DNA of 6,931 nucleotides from Acidobacteriota bacterium (lineage in GTDB: Bacteria > Actinomycetota > Acidimicrobiia > Acidimicrobiales > SHLQ01): NCBI GenBank assembly GCA_022562835.1, contig JADFOM010000136.1, forward strand, positions 1 to 6,931. Direction: 5' to 3'. Under the pieces are notes generated by a model, which saw nothing but the letters and a program-made list of their open reading frames with translations, made no database searches and had not been told where the DNA came from. Both the position numbers and the translations under genes were made by a program. The number at the start of each line of letters is the position of its first letter. The first letter of the stretch is position 1. This document shows positions 1 to 5,789 of the stretch, piece by piece.

Positions 1-84
1 CTTTCTGACAGCGAGGTTTCCATCTCTCACCTCCACCAATGTCAAAGGAACATCTGCCGGGAACTGACCGGCTAGCGACACCCG
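1..84. other. Stretch upstream of the first plus-strand ORF, unassigned
   Basis: No gene can be assigned with confidence. On the plus strand all three frames are short. One frame is open from the window edge to a TGA at 65-67 and could be the last 21 codons of an upstream gene. Another has a TAG at 73-75. On the minus strand the frame that shares codon boundaries with the 85-690 ORF is open from about 381 through position 1 and reads plausibly (for example DVPLTLVEV), so a minus-strand gene running off the left edge cannot be excluded. GC content is lower here than in the neighbouring coding sequence, which also fits an intergenic stretch. Confidence 0.3.
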
Positions 85-690
85 GTGGACGCCCGCCAAC
101 ACGAGAGAACCGTTGACGACCTCGAAGATCGTTCGGGCGTTGACCTGCGCCAGGACAACATACGCGGTTTCGTCGACGGATCGCTTACCGATCCGGGTTC
201 GGGCGCGATCGTCTTTCCCGGCCGTGACCACGGCGACAGCGTTGCTGTCACCTCCGCTGTTGGCGTCGCTTTCGGAAACGACCTGCTTCTGTGTGCCGAA
301 GCGGTGCCCGTTGGCCCGCCGGGCCCTGGCACGGTTCGTCTCGAGCTTCTTGACGGGGACGCGGTTGTGCTGTCGGTCGAGTCAACCCTCGACCAGGATT
401 CTGGCTGGACCGTCGGCGTTGCTGGACCGAACGGGTCGCTCGCTGCGATGAATCTTGAACGAAGCAAACTCAAGGTTGGTAAGTTCGGCCTGATAATCGA
501 CTCAGATACGGCTCGTCTGGTTGCCGTCATCGGCGGTGAGGAGCATTCGACGACCGTCGATGACGGGGTCGATGTCCCGGCTGGGGTTCTTACGCCGAGG
601 CTGGTTTTCGAGAACCGCGGCAATGGCCGCGCGATGTGGGAACTGGTGCGGTTCGTCGCCTCGAGCGACGTCTCATCGCCGATGTGGTAG
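85..690 (+). CDS. Hypothetical beta-rich protein, possible lectin/LamG-like (concanavalin-type) domain
   Basis: This is a 201-aa frame from a GTG at 85 to a TAG at 688. I do not recognise a specific family. The C-terminal two thirds alternate hydrophobic and polar residues as in a beta sandwich, with segments such as TVRLELLDGD (residues 83-92), GLIIDSDTARLVAVIGGEE and, near the end, LVFENRGNGRAMWELVRF. That last segment resembles the closing strands of concanavalin-like jelly rolls seen after beta-helix domains in actinobacterial surface proteins; this is a judgement from pattern only. No signal peptide or membrane segment is visible. The GTG is simply the first start after the in-frame TAG at 73-75 and has no convincing Shine-Dalgarno, so the N-terminus may be wrong or the gene truncated. 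The first 75 residues are less protein-like. The gene ends 18 bp from the convergent glycosyltransferase gene. A minus-strand alternative exists for positions 1-381. Confidence 0.5.
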   Translation: MDARQHERTVDDLEDRSGVDLRQDNIRGFVDGSLTDPGSGAIVFPGRDHGDSVAVTSAVGVAFGNDLLLCAEAVPVGPPGPGTVRLELLDGDAVVLSVESTLDQDSGWTVGVAGPNGSLAAMNLERSKLKVGKFGLIIDSDTARLVAVIGGEEHSTTVDDGVDVPAGVLTPRLVFENRGNGRAMWELVRFVASSDVSSPMW

Positions 691-708
691 TTCAGTCGCT
701 GCGGGCGG

Positions 709-2418
709 CTAGCGAACGCCGAGGACCTGTGCCATCTCTTCTGCGACCGATTCCCAACTCGACGCTGCAACGGACTCCTGTCGCGCAGAGCGTCGTTCGT
801 CGCCCTCGTCGAGTGCCGCTTGCACTGCGCCCAGAAAGCTCGGATGGTCGGTCCCAACGTGCACGAGCTCGCGGTATGGCTCGAGTTCAGGGAATTCGAT
901 TGACGCGATCGGGTATCCGAGCGCCAGGTATTCCTTGAGCTTTATGGGGTTGGACCGCTCAATCCAGTCGTTCTGTAGCCACGGCATGATGCCGACGTCG
1001 AACTGGGCGGCGTAGGCGGGAAGATCCGGATAGGGGATCTGGCCGAGGTAGTGAATGTTGTCCTCTGCCAGCAGGCGGTCGATCTCCATGGCTTGCGGAC
1101 CGATGATGACCACTGAGGCGGTGGGGTGTGCCCTGGCGGTCTCGATGAAGAGGTCGACGTCGAGCAGGTAGTCGTCGAGAGCTCCGTAAAATCCGATTAT
1201 GGGCCGGGGCAGTTCGGCGAGCTCGGCTGGCACTGGATCTGGGTTGTCCGTGTCGAAGCGACGATCGGTGGCGTCTGCAAAGTGGTGGTAGTCCACTCCA
1301 TGGGTGATCTTTCGGGCGCTCCGACACTGATCTTGCTCTTGATTCATGAGCGTGGTCGACACGAAGAGCACCTCGTCAGCTCCGGCCATCAGTCGGTTCT
1401 CGACCAATTCGATAAGTTCCGTGTCGGCCTCGGGGAACTCCGAATGCTTATCCGACCGGTTGTAGACGACGCGTTCGTAGGGCCCGTCGAGTGCAGCATC
1501 GACCGCGGTTGGCAGAGTGATGAACGCAGATGGCTTCTTCATGCGCAGAAGCCTTCGCACAGCGCCTATCTGAATGCGCAGCAACCAGCCGTTGAGCCTG
1601 ACCATAGTTGGCGAATATGCCGGGATGAATAGGGGCGACAGCACCCACATACCCGAGTCGTCGCGGCGCAGTCCCTTGAGGGTGCTCTTGAGCTTGCGCC
1701 AATAGCGAGCGAGAGGGATCTCGGTCTTAGCCGCTGTCGGGGCTCGCATGCCGATGCTGTTGACCCACAACACCGGCACGTCACCGGCGAGGCGGGTCAT
1801 TGTCTGGCAGTCGCTATGTCCCCGGTTGTGATACCACCAGTCGACTGCGCCGAACGCAACGATTGATTCGGCGGTTGCGCTGTGAGGTTCGTTGTGAGAT
1901 GTGCTGGTGACGAGAGAGGTAGGGGCCTCACCGTTGTCGATAAATGCCGCCAGCGAGTCGGTCAACGTTGTGTCGGCGTGATCGGAGACCGGATCGGGCG
2001 CCTCGAAATCGGCGGACCGGTCGAGCAGGGCCTTGAAGGCATCGTCATCGGGGGCGAAATACACCCCCTGGCGATCGCCGAGCCAGCGGTCTGTGGTGGT
2101 TTGGTGTTCGTTTCGGCATTCGCCTAGGGCGGCGCGGCGAGCTAGGACGATGATCGGCCGCTGTGCGTCGATTGCCTTGAGAATGGAACCTGTACCGGAG
2201 TGGGCGATGATGAGATCCGCATCGTCCATGCGGTGCTGGTACTCGATCGAGGTCAACATTTCGGTGTGCGACATGTGCGTTGGAGTGAGTGCTCCCTCGC
2301 CGATCTGTGCGAATGCGCTGATGTCGGGGTTTGCTCCTACCCATTCGTCGACTAGCGAAATCATGCGGTCAAAGGGCAGCTGCGCGCCAACGGTGACGAA
2401 GATCTTTCGCGGGTTCAC
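709..2418 (-). CDS. Bifunctional glycosyltransferase: Alg13/PssE-like domain fused to a GT4/TuaH-like glycosyltransferase
   Basis: The 569-aa product has two domains. Residues 1-162 resemble the Alg13/PssE/EpsF half of a split GT28-type transferase: the start KIFVTVGAQLPFDRMI (5-20), the loop AHSGTGSIL (72-80), then RRAALGECRNEHQ (94-106), matching the family's nucleotide-sugar-binding region. A polar linker rich in S, T, E and H follows (about 163-184). Residues 185-569 form a complete GT-B transferase resembling TuaH-type enzymes: AFGAVDWWYHNRGH (188-201), VLWVNSIGMR, THGVDYHHF (372-380), IGFYGALDDYLLD (408-420), and the donor-site block SNPIKLKEYLALGYPI (489-504). The start is the GTG at 2418-2416, which overlaps the Alg14-like stop as GTGA and is preceded by a G-rich tract. 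The frame is open further upstream to 2553, but that part lies antisense-like inside the neighbouring gene and precedes the conserved Alg13 start. The likely role is to work with the Alg14-like partner on a lipid-linked sugar at the cytoplasmic face of the membrane and then add another sugar. Sugar specificity is unknown. Confidence 0.9.
   Translation of the reverse strand: MNPRKIFVTVGAQLPFDRMISLVDEWVGANPDISAFAQIGEGALTPTHMSHTEMLTSIEYQHRMDDADLIIAHSGTGSILKAIDAQRPIIVLARRAALGECRNEHQTTTDRWLGDRQGVYFAPDDDAFKALLDRSADFEAPDPVSDHADTTLTDSLAAFIDNGEAPTSLVTSTSHNEPHSATAESIVAFGAVDWWYHNRGHSDCQTMTRLAGDVPVLWVNSIGMRAPTAAKTEIPLARYWRKLKSTLKGLRRDDSGMWVLSPLFIPAYSPTMVRLNGWLLRIQIGAVRRLLRMKKPSAFITLPTAVDAALDGPYERVVYNRSDKHSEFPEADTELIELVENRLMAGADEVLFVSTTLMNQEQDQCRSARKITHGVDYHHFADATDRRFDTDNPDPVPAELAELPRPIIGFYGALDDYLLDVDLFIETARAHPTASVVIIGPQAMEIDRLLAEDNIHYLGQIPYPDLPAYAAQFDVGIMPWLQNDWIERSNPIKLKEYLALGYPIASIEFPELEPYRELVHVGTDHPSFLGAVQAALDEGDERRSARQESVAASSWESVAEEMAQVLGVR
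2415..2418 (-). promoter_or_regulatory. GTGA start/stop overlap coupling two glycosyltransferase genes
   Basis: On the minus strand the GTG start of the fusion gene (2418-2416) overlaps the TGA stop of the Alg14-like gene (2417-2415). Such 4-nt overlaps usually mean translational coupling, which suits two subunits that must assemble in fixed ratio. The G-rich sequence TTGGGGG just upstream may serve as a weak ribosome-binding site. Confidence 0.8.
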
Positions 2419-2882
2419 AGCACAGCCCCCAAAAAATATGGTCCGTCGGGGCGGGCGAGGTCCTCGACCTGGGTGAGCCATAGATCGGCGTAGGGACCAA
2501 CTCGAGCCCCGCTCATCGAAAGCTCGCCGGCGTTCGCGATGCTGTCGACCCAAACGGTGCGGATTCGCAGCAGAGATGCCAGACGAATCGACAGAAACCC
2601 GGGCGCAGCGCCGGTAGACACTACGACATCGGGTCGATGTCGTATGAGCAGCCAGACGATCTGGGCAGCGGTCAGCACAAGAACAATCTTCTGATTGCGG
2701 TTGCCGTCGGCCACCACATGAAACGGCGCCGGGCGCACGTCGGATCCGTAGTCATCGTCGGTGCAGACGTAACGCACATTGTGACCCTCGAATGCAGGAC
2801 GGAGTCGTAGGAGTTCGAACCAGTGTCCACCACCGCTTGAGAGTGCGAGGATGGAGCGCTCCTTTCCGCCGCTGTTGGTCAC
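2415..2882 (-). CDS. Alg14/PssD-like glycosyltransferase subunit
   Basis: The 155-aa product has the usual length and order of Alg14/PssD/EpsE-type subunits. These form the membrane-recruiting, acceptor-binding half of a split glycosyltransferase whose catalytic, donor-binding half is Alg13-like. Visible features are the glycine-rich start LALSSGGGHWFELLRL (residues 12-27), YVCTDDDYG (38-46), a hydrophobic helix at about 66-81, RPDVVVSTGAAPG (83-95) and VWVDSIANAGELS (110-122). It lacks the N-terminal transmembrane anchor of eukaryotic Alg14, so the internal hydrophobic helix is the best candidate for membrane contact. The GTG at 2882-2880 is chosen because AGGAGGTG lies just upstream at suitable spacing and the family start follows at once. 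The frame extends to 2996, but that extension is R/H/S-rich and unlike the family. It is the first gene of the operon, overlapping the fusion gene that supplies the Alg13 half. Confidence 0.87.
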   Translation of the reverse strand: MTNSGGKERSILALSSGGGHWFELLRLRPAFEGHNVRYVCTDDDYGSDVRPAPFHVVADGNRNQKIVLVLTAAQIVWLLIRHRPDVVVSTGAAPGFLSIRLASLLRIRTVWVDSIANAGELSMSGARVGPYADLWLTQVEDLARPDGPYFLGAVL

Positions 2883-3175
2883 TGACCCCTCACCTCCTGG
2901 TTGATCTGATCTCGAGTGGAACCTTTTGTGGCGCAAGATCTCCTGCGAGTGAACAGGATTCTTGCTCGCACTGCTACAGGTCGGAGCGGGATGCATGATT
3001 CTGAGGTGTTGAACTGCTCAGGACCCACGCGGTCAAAGGCTGCGGTTCTGATTCGCGATGTCGTAGGGTTTCGTGGCTAGGTCCGTCTGTTTCCTGGGAG
3101 TTTTCACCCGTTGGTTTGGGGGCCTTTGGTTGGGTGAACATCGGCCGACTAGATCCAAGAGTCCCCCGGAGGGTC
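2883..3175. other. Divergent intergenic region between the glycosyltransferase operon and the FrhB-like gene
   Basis: This 293-bp stretch separates two divergent transcription units and must hold both their promoters unless a start is misplaced. On the plus strand TAGGGT at 3064-3069 fits the TANNNT -10 consensus of actinobacterial housekeeping promoters and would give a leader of about 100 nt, but no good -35 hexamer stands at the right distance. I found no convincing -10 for the minus-strand operon. Near the FrhB-like gene there is an imperfect repeat of the type TTGGTTTGGG / TTTGGTTGGG (about 3111-3134). No convincing gene, RNA structure or transposon end is seen. Confidence 0.45.
2891..2898 (-). 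promoter_or_regulatory. Strong Shine-Dalgarno of the Alg14-like gene
   Basis: Read on the minus strand this is AGGAGGTG, a near-perfect complement of the 16S rRNA 3' end, ending 8 nt before the GTG at 2882. It decides the start of the Alg14-like gene against the longer frame that begins at 2996. Confidence 0.85.
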
Positions 3176-4441
3176 ATGAGAACCAAGATCACAACAATCA
3201 CCGATGTGGCGGAGTCGCAGTTGTGCGCAGGTTGTGGCGCCTGTGGCTATCTCGAACCCGATGGTATTGAGATGGTCGACGACCTTTACAGCGGTCGGCG
3301 ACCGGTGGTCTCTCCCGGCGTGGACACGGCACATCTCCTCGAGTCATGTCCCGGTGTCGGTCTGTCGCGTCCGGACACCGGTGAGTCGGGTTACATCGAG
3401 GAGCTCTACCACGCATGGGGCCCAATCCTGACGGTCTATGAAGGAGCGGCGTCAGATGAGGCGGTCCGCTTCGCCGGTTCCAGCGGAGGTGCTGCCACCG
3501 CGTTGGGTCTGCACTCTTTCGAACGTGATCACGCTCACGGTGTGTTGCACATCGGTGCTCGCGCCGACGTGCCATGGCTCAACGAAACAGTGCTATCCAC
3601 GAGACGCGACGAAATGCTGGAACGCACGGGTTCACGCTATGCGCCAGCGAGTCCCTGTGATCGTCTGGACCTCATCGATGAAGCGCCCGGGCCGTGTGTG
3701 TTCATCGGCAAACCCTGTGACGTGGCCGCTCTCGCAAAGGTGCGCAAACGTCGACCCGAACTCGACGCGAAGATCGCGTTCACCGTTGCTATTTTCTGTG
3801 CTGGGACCCCGAACGCGGCAGGGACATTGGCGTTGATCGAGGAACTCGGCGGCGACCCTGCAAAGCCGGTCGGGCTTCGCTACCGAGGCAACGGCTGGCC
3901 TGGCGAGGCAACCGTGACAGGTTCCGACGGCGAGATCATAGGGGCAATGTCCTATGACGAATCATGGGGTCGGGTCCTGCAGGCAAACCGGCAGTGGCGT
4001 TGCTACGTATGCATGGACCACACGGGCGAATACGCGGATATCTCTGTGGGTGACCCCTGGTACCGCGAGATCGAAGAGGGTGACCCCGGGCAGTCGCTGG
4101 TGCTCGCGCGAACGCCTCTTGGCCGCAAGGTGATCGAGCAGGCTCGCCGTGACGGCTATCTCGACATCGCAGAGACCGAGGCGTGGAAGCTTCCCAAATC
4201 TCAACCGAACCTGCTCGCTGACCGTGGCGCGGTGTGGGGTCGGATGGCTACGACTCGACTCATGGGTGCAGCGACGCCGCGTTACGAGAACATGCCCGGC
4301 TTCAGATACTGGATCCATGAGTTGGGGTTCAAGGCTAAGGCCCAGGCGTTCTATGGAACCGCGCGGCGGGTGTTCACCAAGAAGCTCCGCAAGCGCCACC
4401 CCGTCAATCCCTACCGCGGTGGCGCGGACCCCAAGGCCTGA
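3176..4441 (+). CDS. FrhB-like iron-sulfur flavoprotein (coenzyme F420 hydrogenase/dehydrogenase beta-subunit family), polysaccharide-locus type
   Basis: The 421-aa product belongs to the FrhB family, whose characterised members are iron-sulfur flavoproteins that move electrons to or from F420 or related acceptors. C17, C20, C23 (LCAGCGACG) and C58 followed by proline form a classic [4Fe-4S] site. Further hallmarks are GSSGGAATAL (101-110), GKPCDVAAL (178-186) with C181, FCAG with C208, and CYVCMDHTGEYADISVGDPW (276-295), the family's signature. No membrane segment is seen. Members of this subtype are common in exopolysaccharide clusters beside pyruvyl transferases, as here, where the convergent neighbour is one. 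Their substrate is not established; a redox step on a sugar or carrier is an inference. The ATG at 3176 is chosen because the conserved part begins about 15 residues later. GGAGGG lies only 2-3 nt upstream, which is close for a ribosome-binding site, so GTG 3134 or TTG 3116 remain possible. Confidence 0.9.
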   Translation: MRTKITTITDVAESQLCAGCGACGYLEPDGIEMVDDLYSGRRPVVSPGVDTAHLLESCPGVGLSRPDTGESGYIEELYHAWGPILTVYEGAASDEAVRFAGSSGGAATALGLHSFERDHAHGVLHIGARADVPWLNETVLSTRRDEMLERTGSRYAPASPCDRLDLIDEAPGPCVFIGKPCDVAALAKVRKRRPELDAKIAFTVAIFCAGTPNAAGTLALIEELGGDPAKPVGLRYRGNGWPGEATVTGSDGEIIGAMSYDESWGRVLQANRQWRCYVCMDHTGEYADISVGDPWYREIEEGDPGQSLVLARTPLGRKVIEQARRDGYLDIAETEAWKLPKSQPNLLADRGAVWGRMATTRLMGAATPRYENMPGFRYWIHELGFKAKAQAFYGTARRVFTKKLRKRHPVNPYRGGADPKA

Positions 4442-4453
4442 TCACCCCGTTTC

Positions 4454-4511
4454 TCTGTTTTTCTGACCGCTGGAGTGCCCTTTTGGGCACTCCAGCGGTC
4501 AGAAAAACAGA
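4454..4511. terminator. 27-bp perfect hairpin between convergent genes, probable bidirectional terminator
   Basis: Positions 4454-4480 pair without mismatch with 4485-4511 around a TTTT loop at 4481-4484. It begins 13 bp after the stop of the FrhB-like gene and ends 9 bp before the stop of the pyruvyl transferase gene on the other strand, so it can serve both. The outer part of the stem is T-rich in the 5' arm and A-rich in the 3' arm, and no U-tract follows in either direction. It is thus not a textbook Rho-independent terminator. A strong hairpin without a U-tail is acceptable in actinobacteria. Confidence 0.85.
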
Positions 4512-4519
4512 AAACCGAG

Positions 4520-5758
4520 TCAGCGGAGGACGGATTCGGCGATTTCGACGAGTTCGTTGCGAGCCTCGATCACTACCGCCGGGACACTCTCTGCCAAAGA
4601 CCCGACGGTCTCAGCGCGGCGTTGGTAGGAGGACATTGCGATCTCCACTGCCTCGACTGTGTCGAGCGTACGTGCATCGGCCACATGGTCGGCCTGTCCA
4701 ACCGACGCAAACACCCCGCGGGTCTTGAGGCTGTAGGCGATCGATCCACACGGCACTCCTGAGGACAGCGCTGCGATGGTTGCGTGCATTCGTGTGCCGC
4801 AGAACCATTGGAGCTGCGCAATGAACCACTTCGCTGAACCCGGGTGATCGAAATCCGGAGCGACGAGCACAGCGTCGTCGCCGACGCGCCCTGCAACCTC
4901 AGCGCACGCTGCGTGATCCGACTCGATTGAACCAGGAGCGTGCACGTGGGGAATCAGTATGACCCGCTGACCGTCCGCAGCGATCTGCGCGACAAGAGAT
5001 TCGACCGCCGCGCGATAGTCGATCGACAACCCGTAGGTCCGCGCGGCCTCGGGGTCGTTGTAGATCAGGCCCGAAACGTTTACGCCGACTGCACCATCGT
5101 CGAGTACTTGCTGGAGCGACTCGTCGAGCTCGATGGGTCGCGGTTCCAGTGCGAACGCTACGTCGACGCCCTGACGGTGGCGTTGCGGATCGAAGTCATC
5201 GCCGACAAGTTCTCTCAGCGCCGCGAACGAGTCCTCGTCCCGTGCCCACGCGGCTGCTGCATCGCGGACGTGTCGGCGAGCTGTCGCGAGTATTTCGGGG
5301 TCTCGAAAAGGTCCGTAGGTCTGAGGCAACAGAACGGTCGGTCGACCCATGTCGTAGGCGAGCTGGCGGGGCAGCGTGACCTCACGGAAACGGTGCGGCC
5401 CATAGAGGTCAGCGAAGCTGTCGCCGCCGTTGATGTCGAACACGCCATCTGCGTTGGCGACGAACCTGGCGAACGGGGTCTTGATGCCGACGCGTCTGAG
5501 GGCCCGAGTGGTCTGGATTGATTCGGGTCGCCAGTAGCGCTTTGAGACGCGCACGCCGGTGACGGTGTAGCCGAACGGTTTCTGATCGACGAGCGTCGTG
5601 GTTTGATGTGTGCCGAAGCCAGACCCGGCACTGACGATGTGAGCGTCAGGGAATCGACGCCCAAGCCCGGCGACGATCGAGTGATGTAATGCCGACACAC
5701 CCAGGTTGCCTGTGTCTGGCAGCGCGCCGAGCACGACGAACGTGGGGTTCTGTTTCAT
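4520..5758 (-). CDS. Polysaccharide pyruvyl transferase family protein
   Basis: The 412-aa product has the marks of the polysaccharide pyruvyl transferase family (CsaB/WcaK-like), which moves a pyruvyl group from phosphoenolpyruvate to a sugar hydroxyl pair and so gives the glycan an acidic ketal. Seen in order are GNLGVSAL (17-24), DINGGDSFADLYG (108-120), LPQTYGPF (144-151), WARDEDS (171-177), IPHVHAPG (269-276) and the C-terminal signature GTRMHATIAALSSGVP (321-336), with the family's conserved Arg and His. The fold expected is GT-B-like and cytosolic; no signal peptide is visible. The start is the ATG at 5758-5756, with AAGGAG 5 nt upstream. The open frame continues to 5950, but that extension overlaps the queuosine gene and is unlike the family. 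It lies 31 bp downstream of the queuosine gene on the same strand, so co-transcription is likely. The acceptor glycan is not known. Confidence 0.92.
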   Translation of the reverse strand: MKQNPTFVVLGALPDTGNLGVSALHHSIVAGLGRRFPDAHIVSAGSGFGTHQTTTLVDQKPFGYTVTGVRVSKRYWRPESIQTTRALRRVGIKTPFARFVANADGVFDINGGDSFADLYGPHRFREVTLPRQLAYDMGRPTVLLPQTYGPFRDPEILATARRHVRDAAAAWARDEDSFAALRELVGDDFDPQRHRQGVDVAFALEPRPIELDESLQQVLDDGAVGVNVSGLIYNDPEAARTYGLSIDYRAAVESLVAQIAADGQRVILIPHVHAPGSIESDHAACAEVAGRVGDDAVLVAPDFDHPGSAKWFIAQLQWFCGTRMHATIAALSSGVPCGSIAYSLKTRGVFASVGQADHVADARTLDTVEAVEIAMSSYQRRAETVGSLAESVPAVVIEARNELVEIAESVLR

Positions 5759-5763
5759 CGCAT

Positions 5764-5769
5764 CTCCTT
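5764..5769 (-). promoter_or_regulatory. Shine-Dalgarno of the pyruvyl transferase gene
   Basis: AAGGAG on the minus strand, 5 nt before the ATG at 5758, lies within the 31-bp gap after the queuosine gene. It fixes the start of the pyruvyl transferase and excludes the upstream extension of the frame. Confidence 0.85.
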
Positions 5770-5789
5770 CGGCCGGTAACGCTGGCGGT

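Noticed and set aside
72..857. Minus-strand open frame of 261 codons at the left end
   Set aside because: Its product is dominated by Ser, Arg, Pro and Thr without hydrophobic pattern, typical of a shadow frame, and it runs into the 3' end of the glycosyltransferase gene.
1126..1632. Plus-strand frame of 168 codons within the glycosyltransferase gene
   Set aside because: Antisense to the conserved GT-B domain; no family pattern; expected from high-GC codon symmetry.
2419..2553. N-terminal extension of the fusion glycosyltransferase upstream of the GTG at 2418
   Set aside because: The 45 residues are Arg/Pro-rich, lie inside the Alg14-like gene and precede the conserved Alg13 start; the GTGA overlap gives a natural start.
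2883..2996. N-terminal extension of the Alg14-like protein
   Set aside because: The composition is unlike the family, and a strong Shine-Dalgarno at 2891-2898 points to the GTG at 2882.
2974..3201. Minus-strand frame of 75 codons with a hydrophobic start, in the divergent intergenic region
   Set aside because: The hydrophobic start is antisense to the start of the FrhB-like gene, the remainder is low-complexity and polar, and no ribosome-binding site is seen.
4940..5521. Plus-strand frame of 193 codons within the pyruvyl transferase gene
   Set aside because: Antisense mirror of a clearly conserved gene; its product has no recognisable motif.
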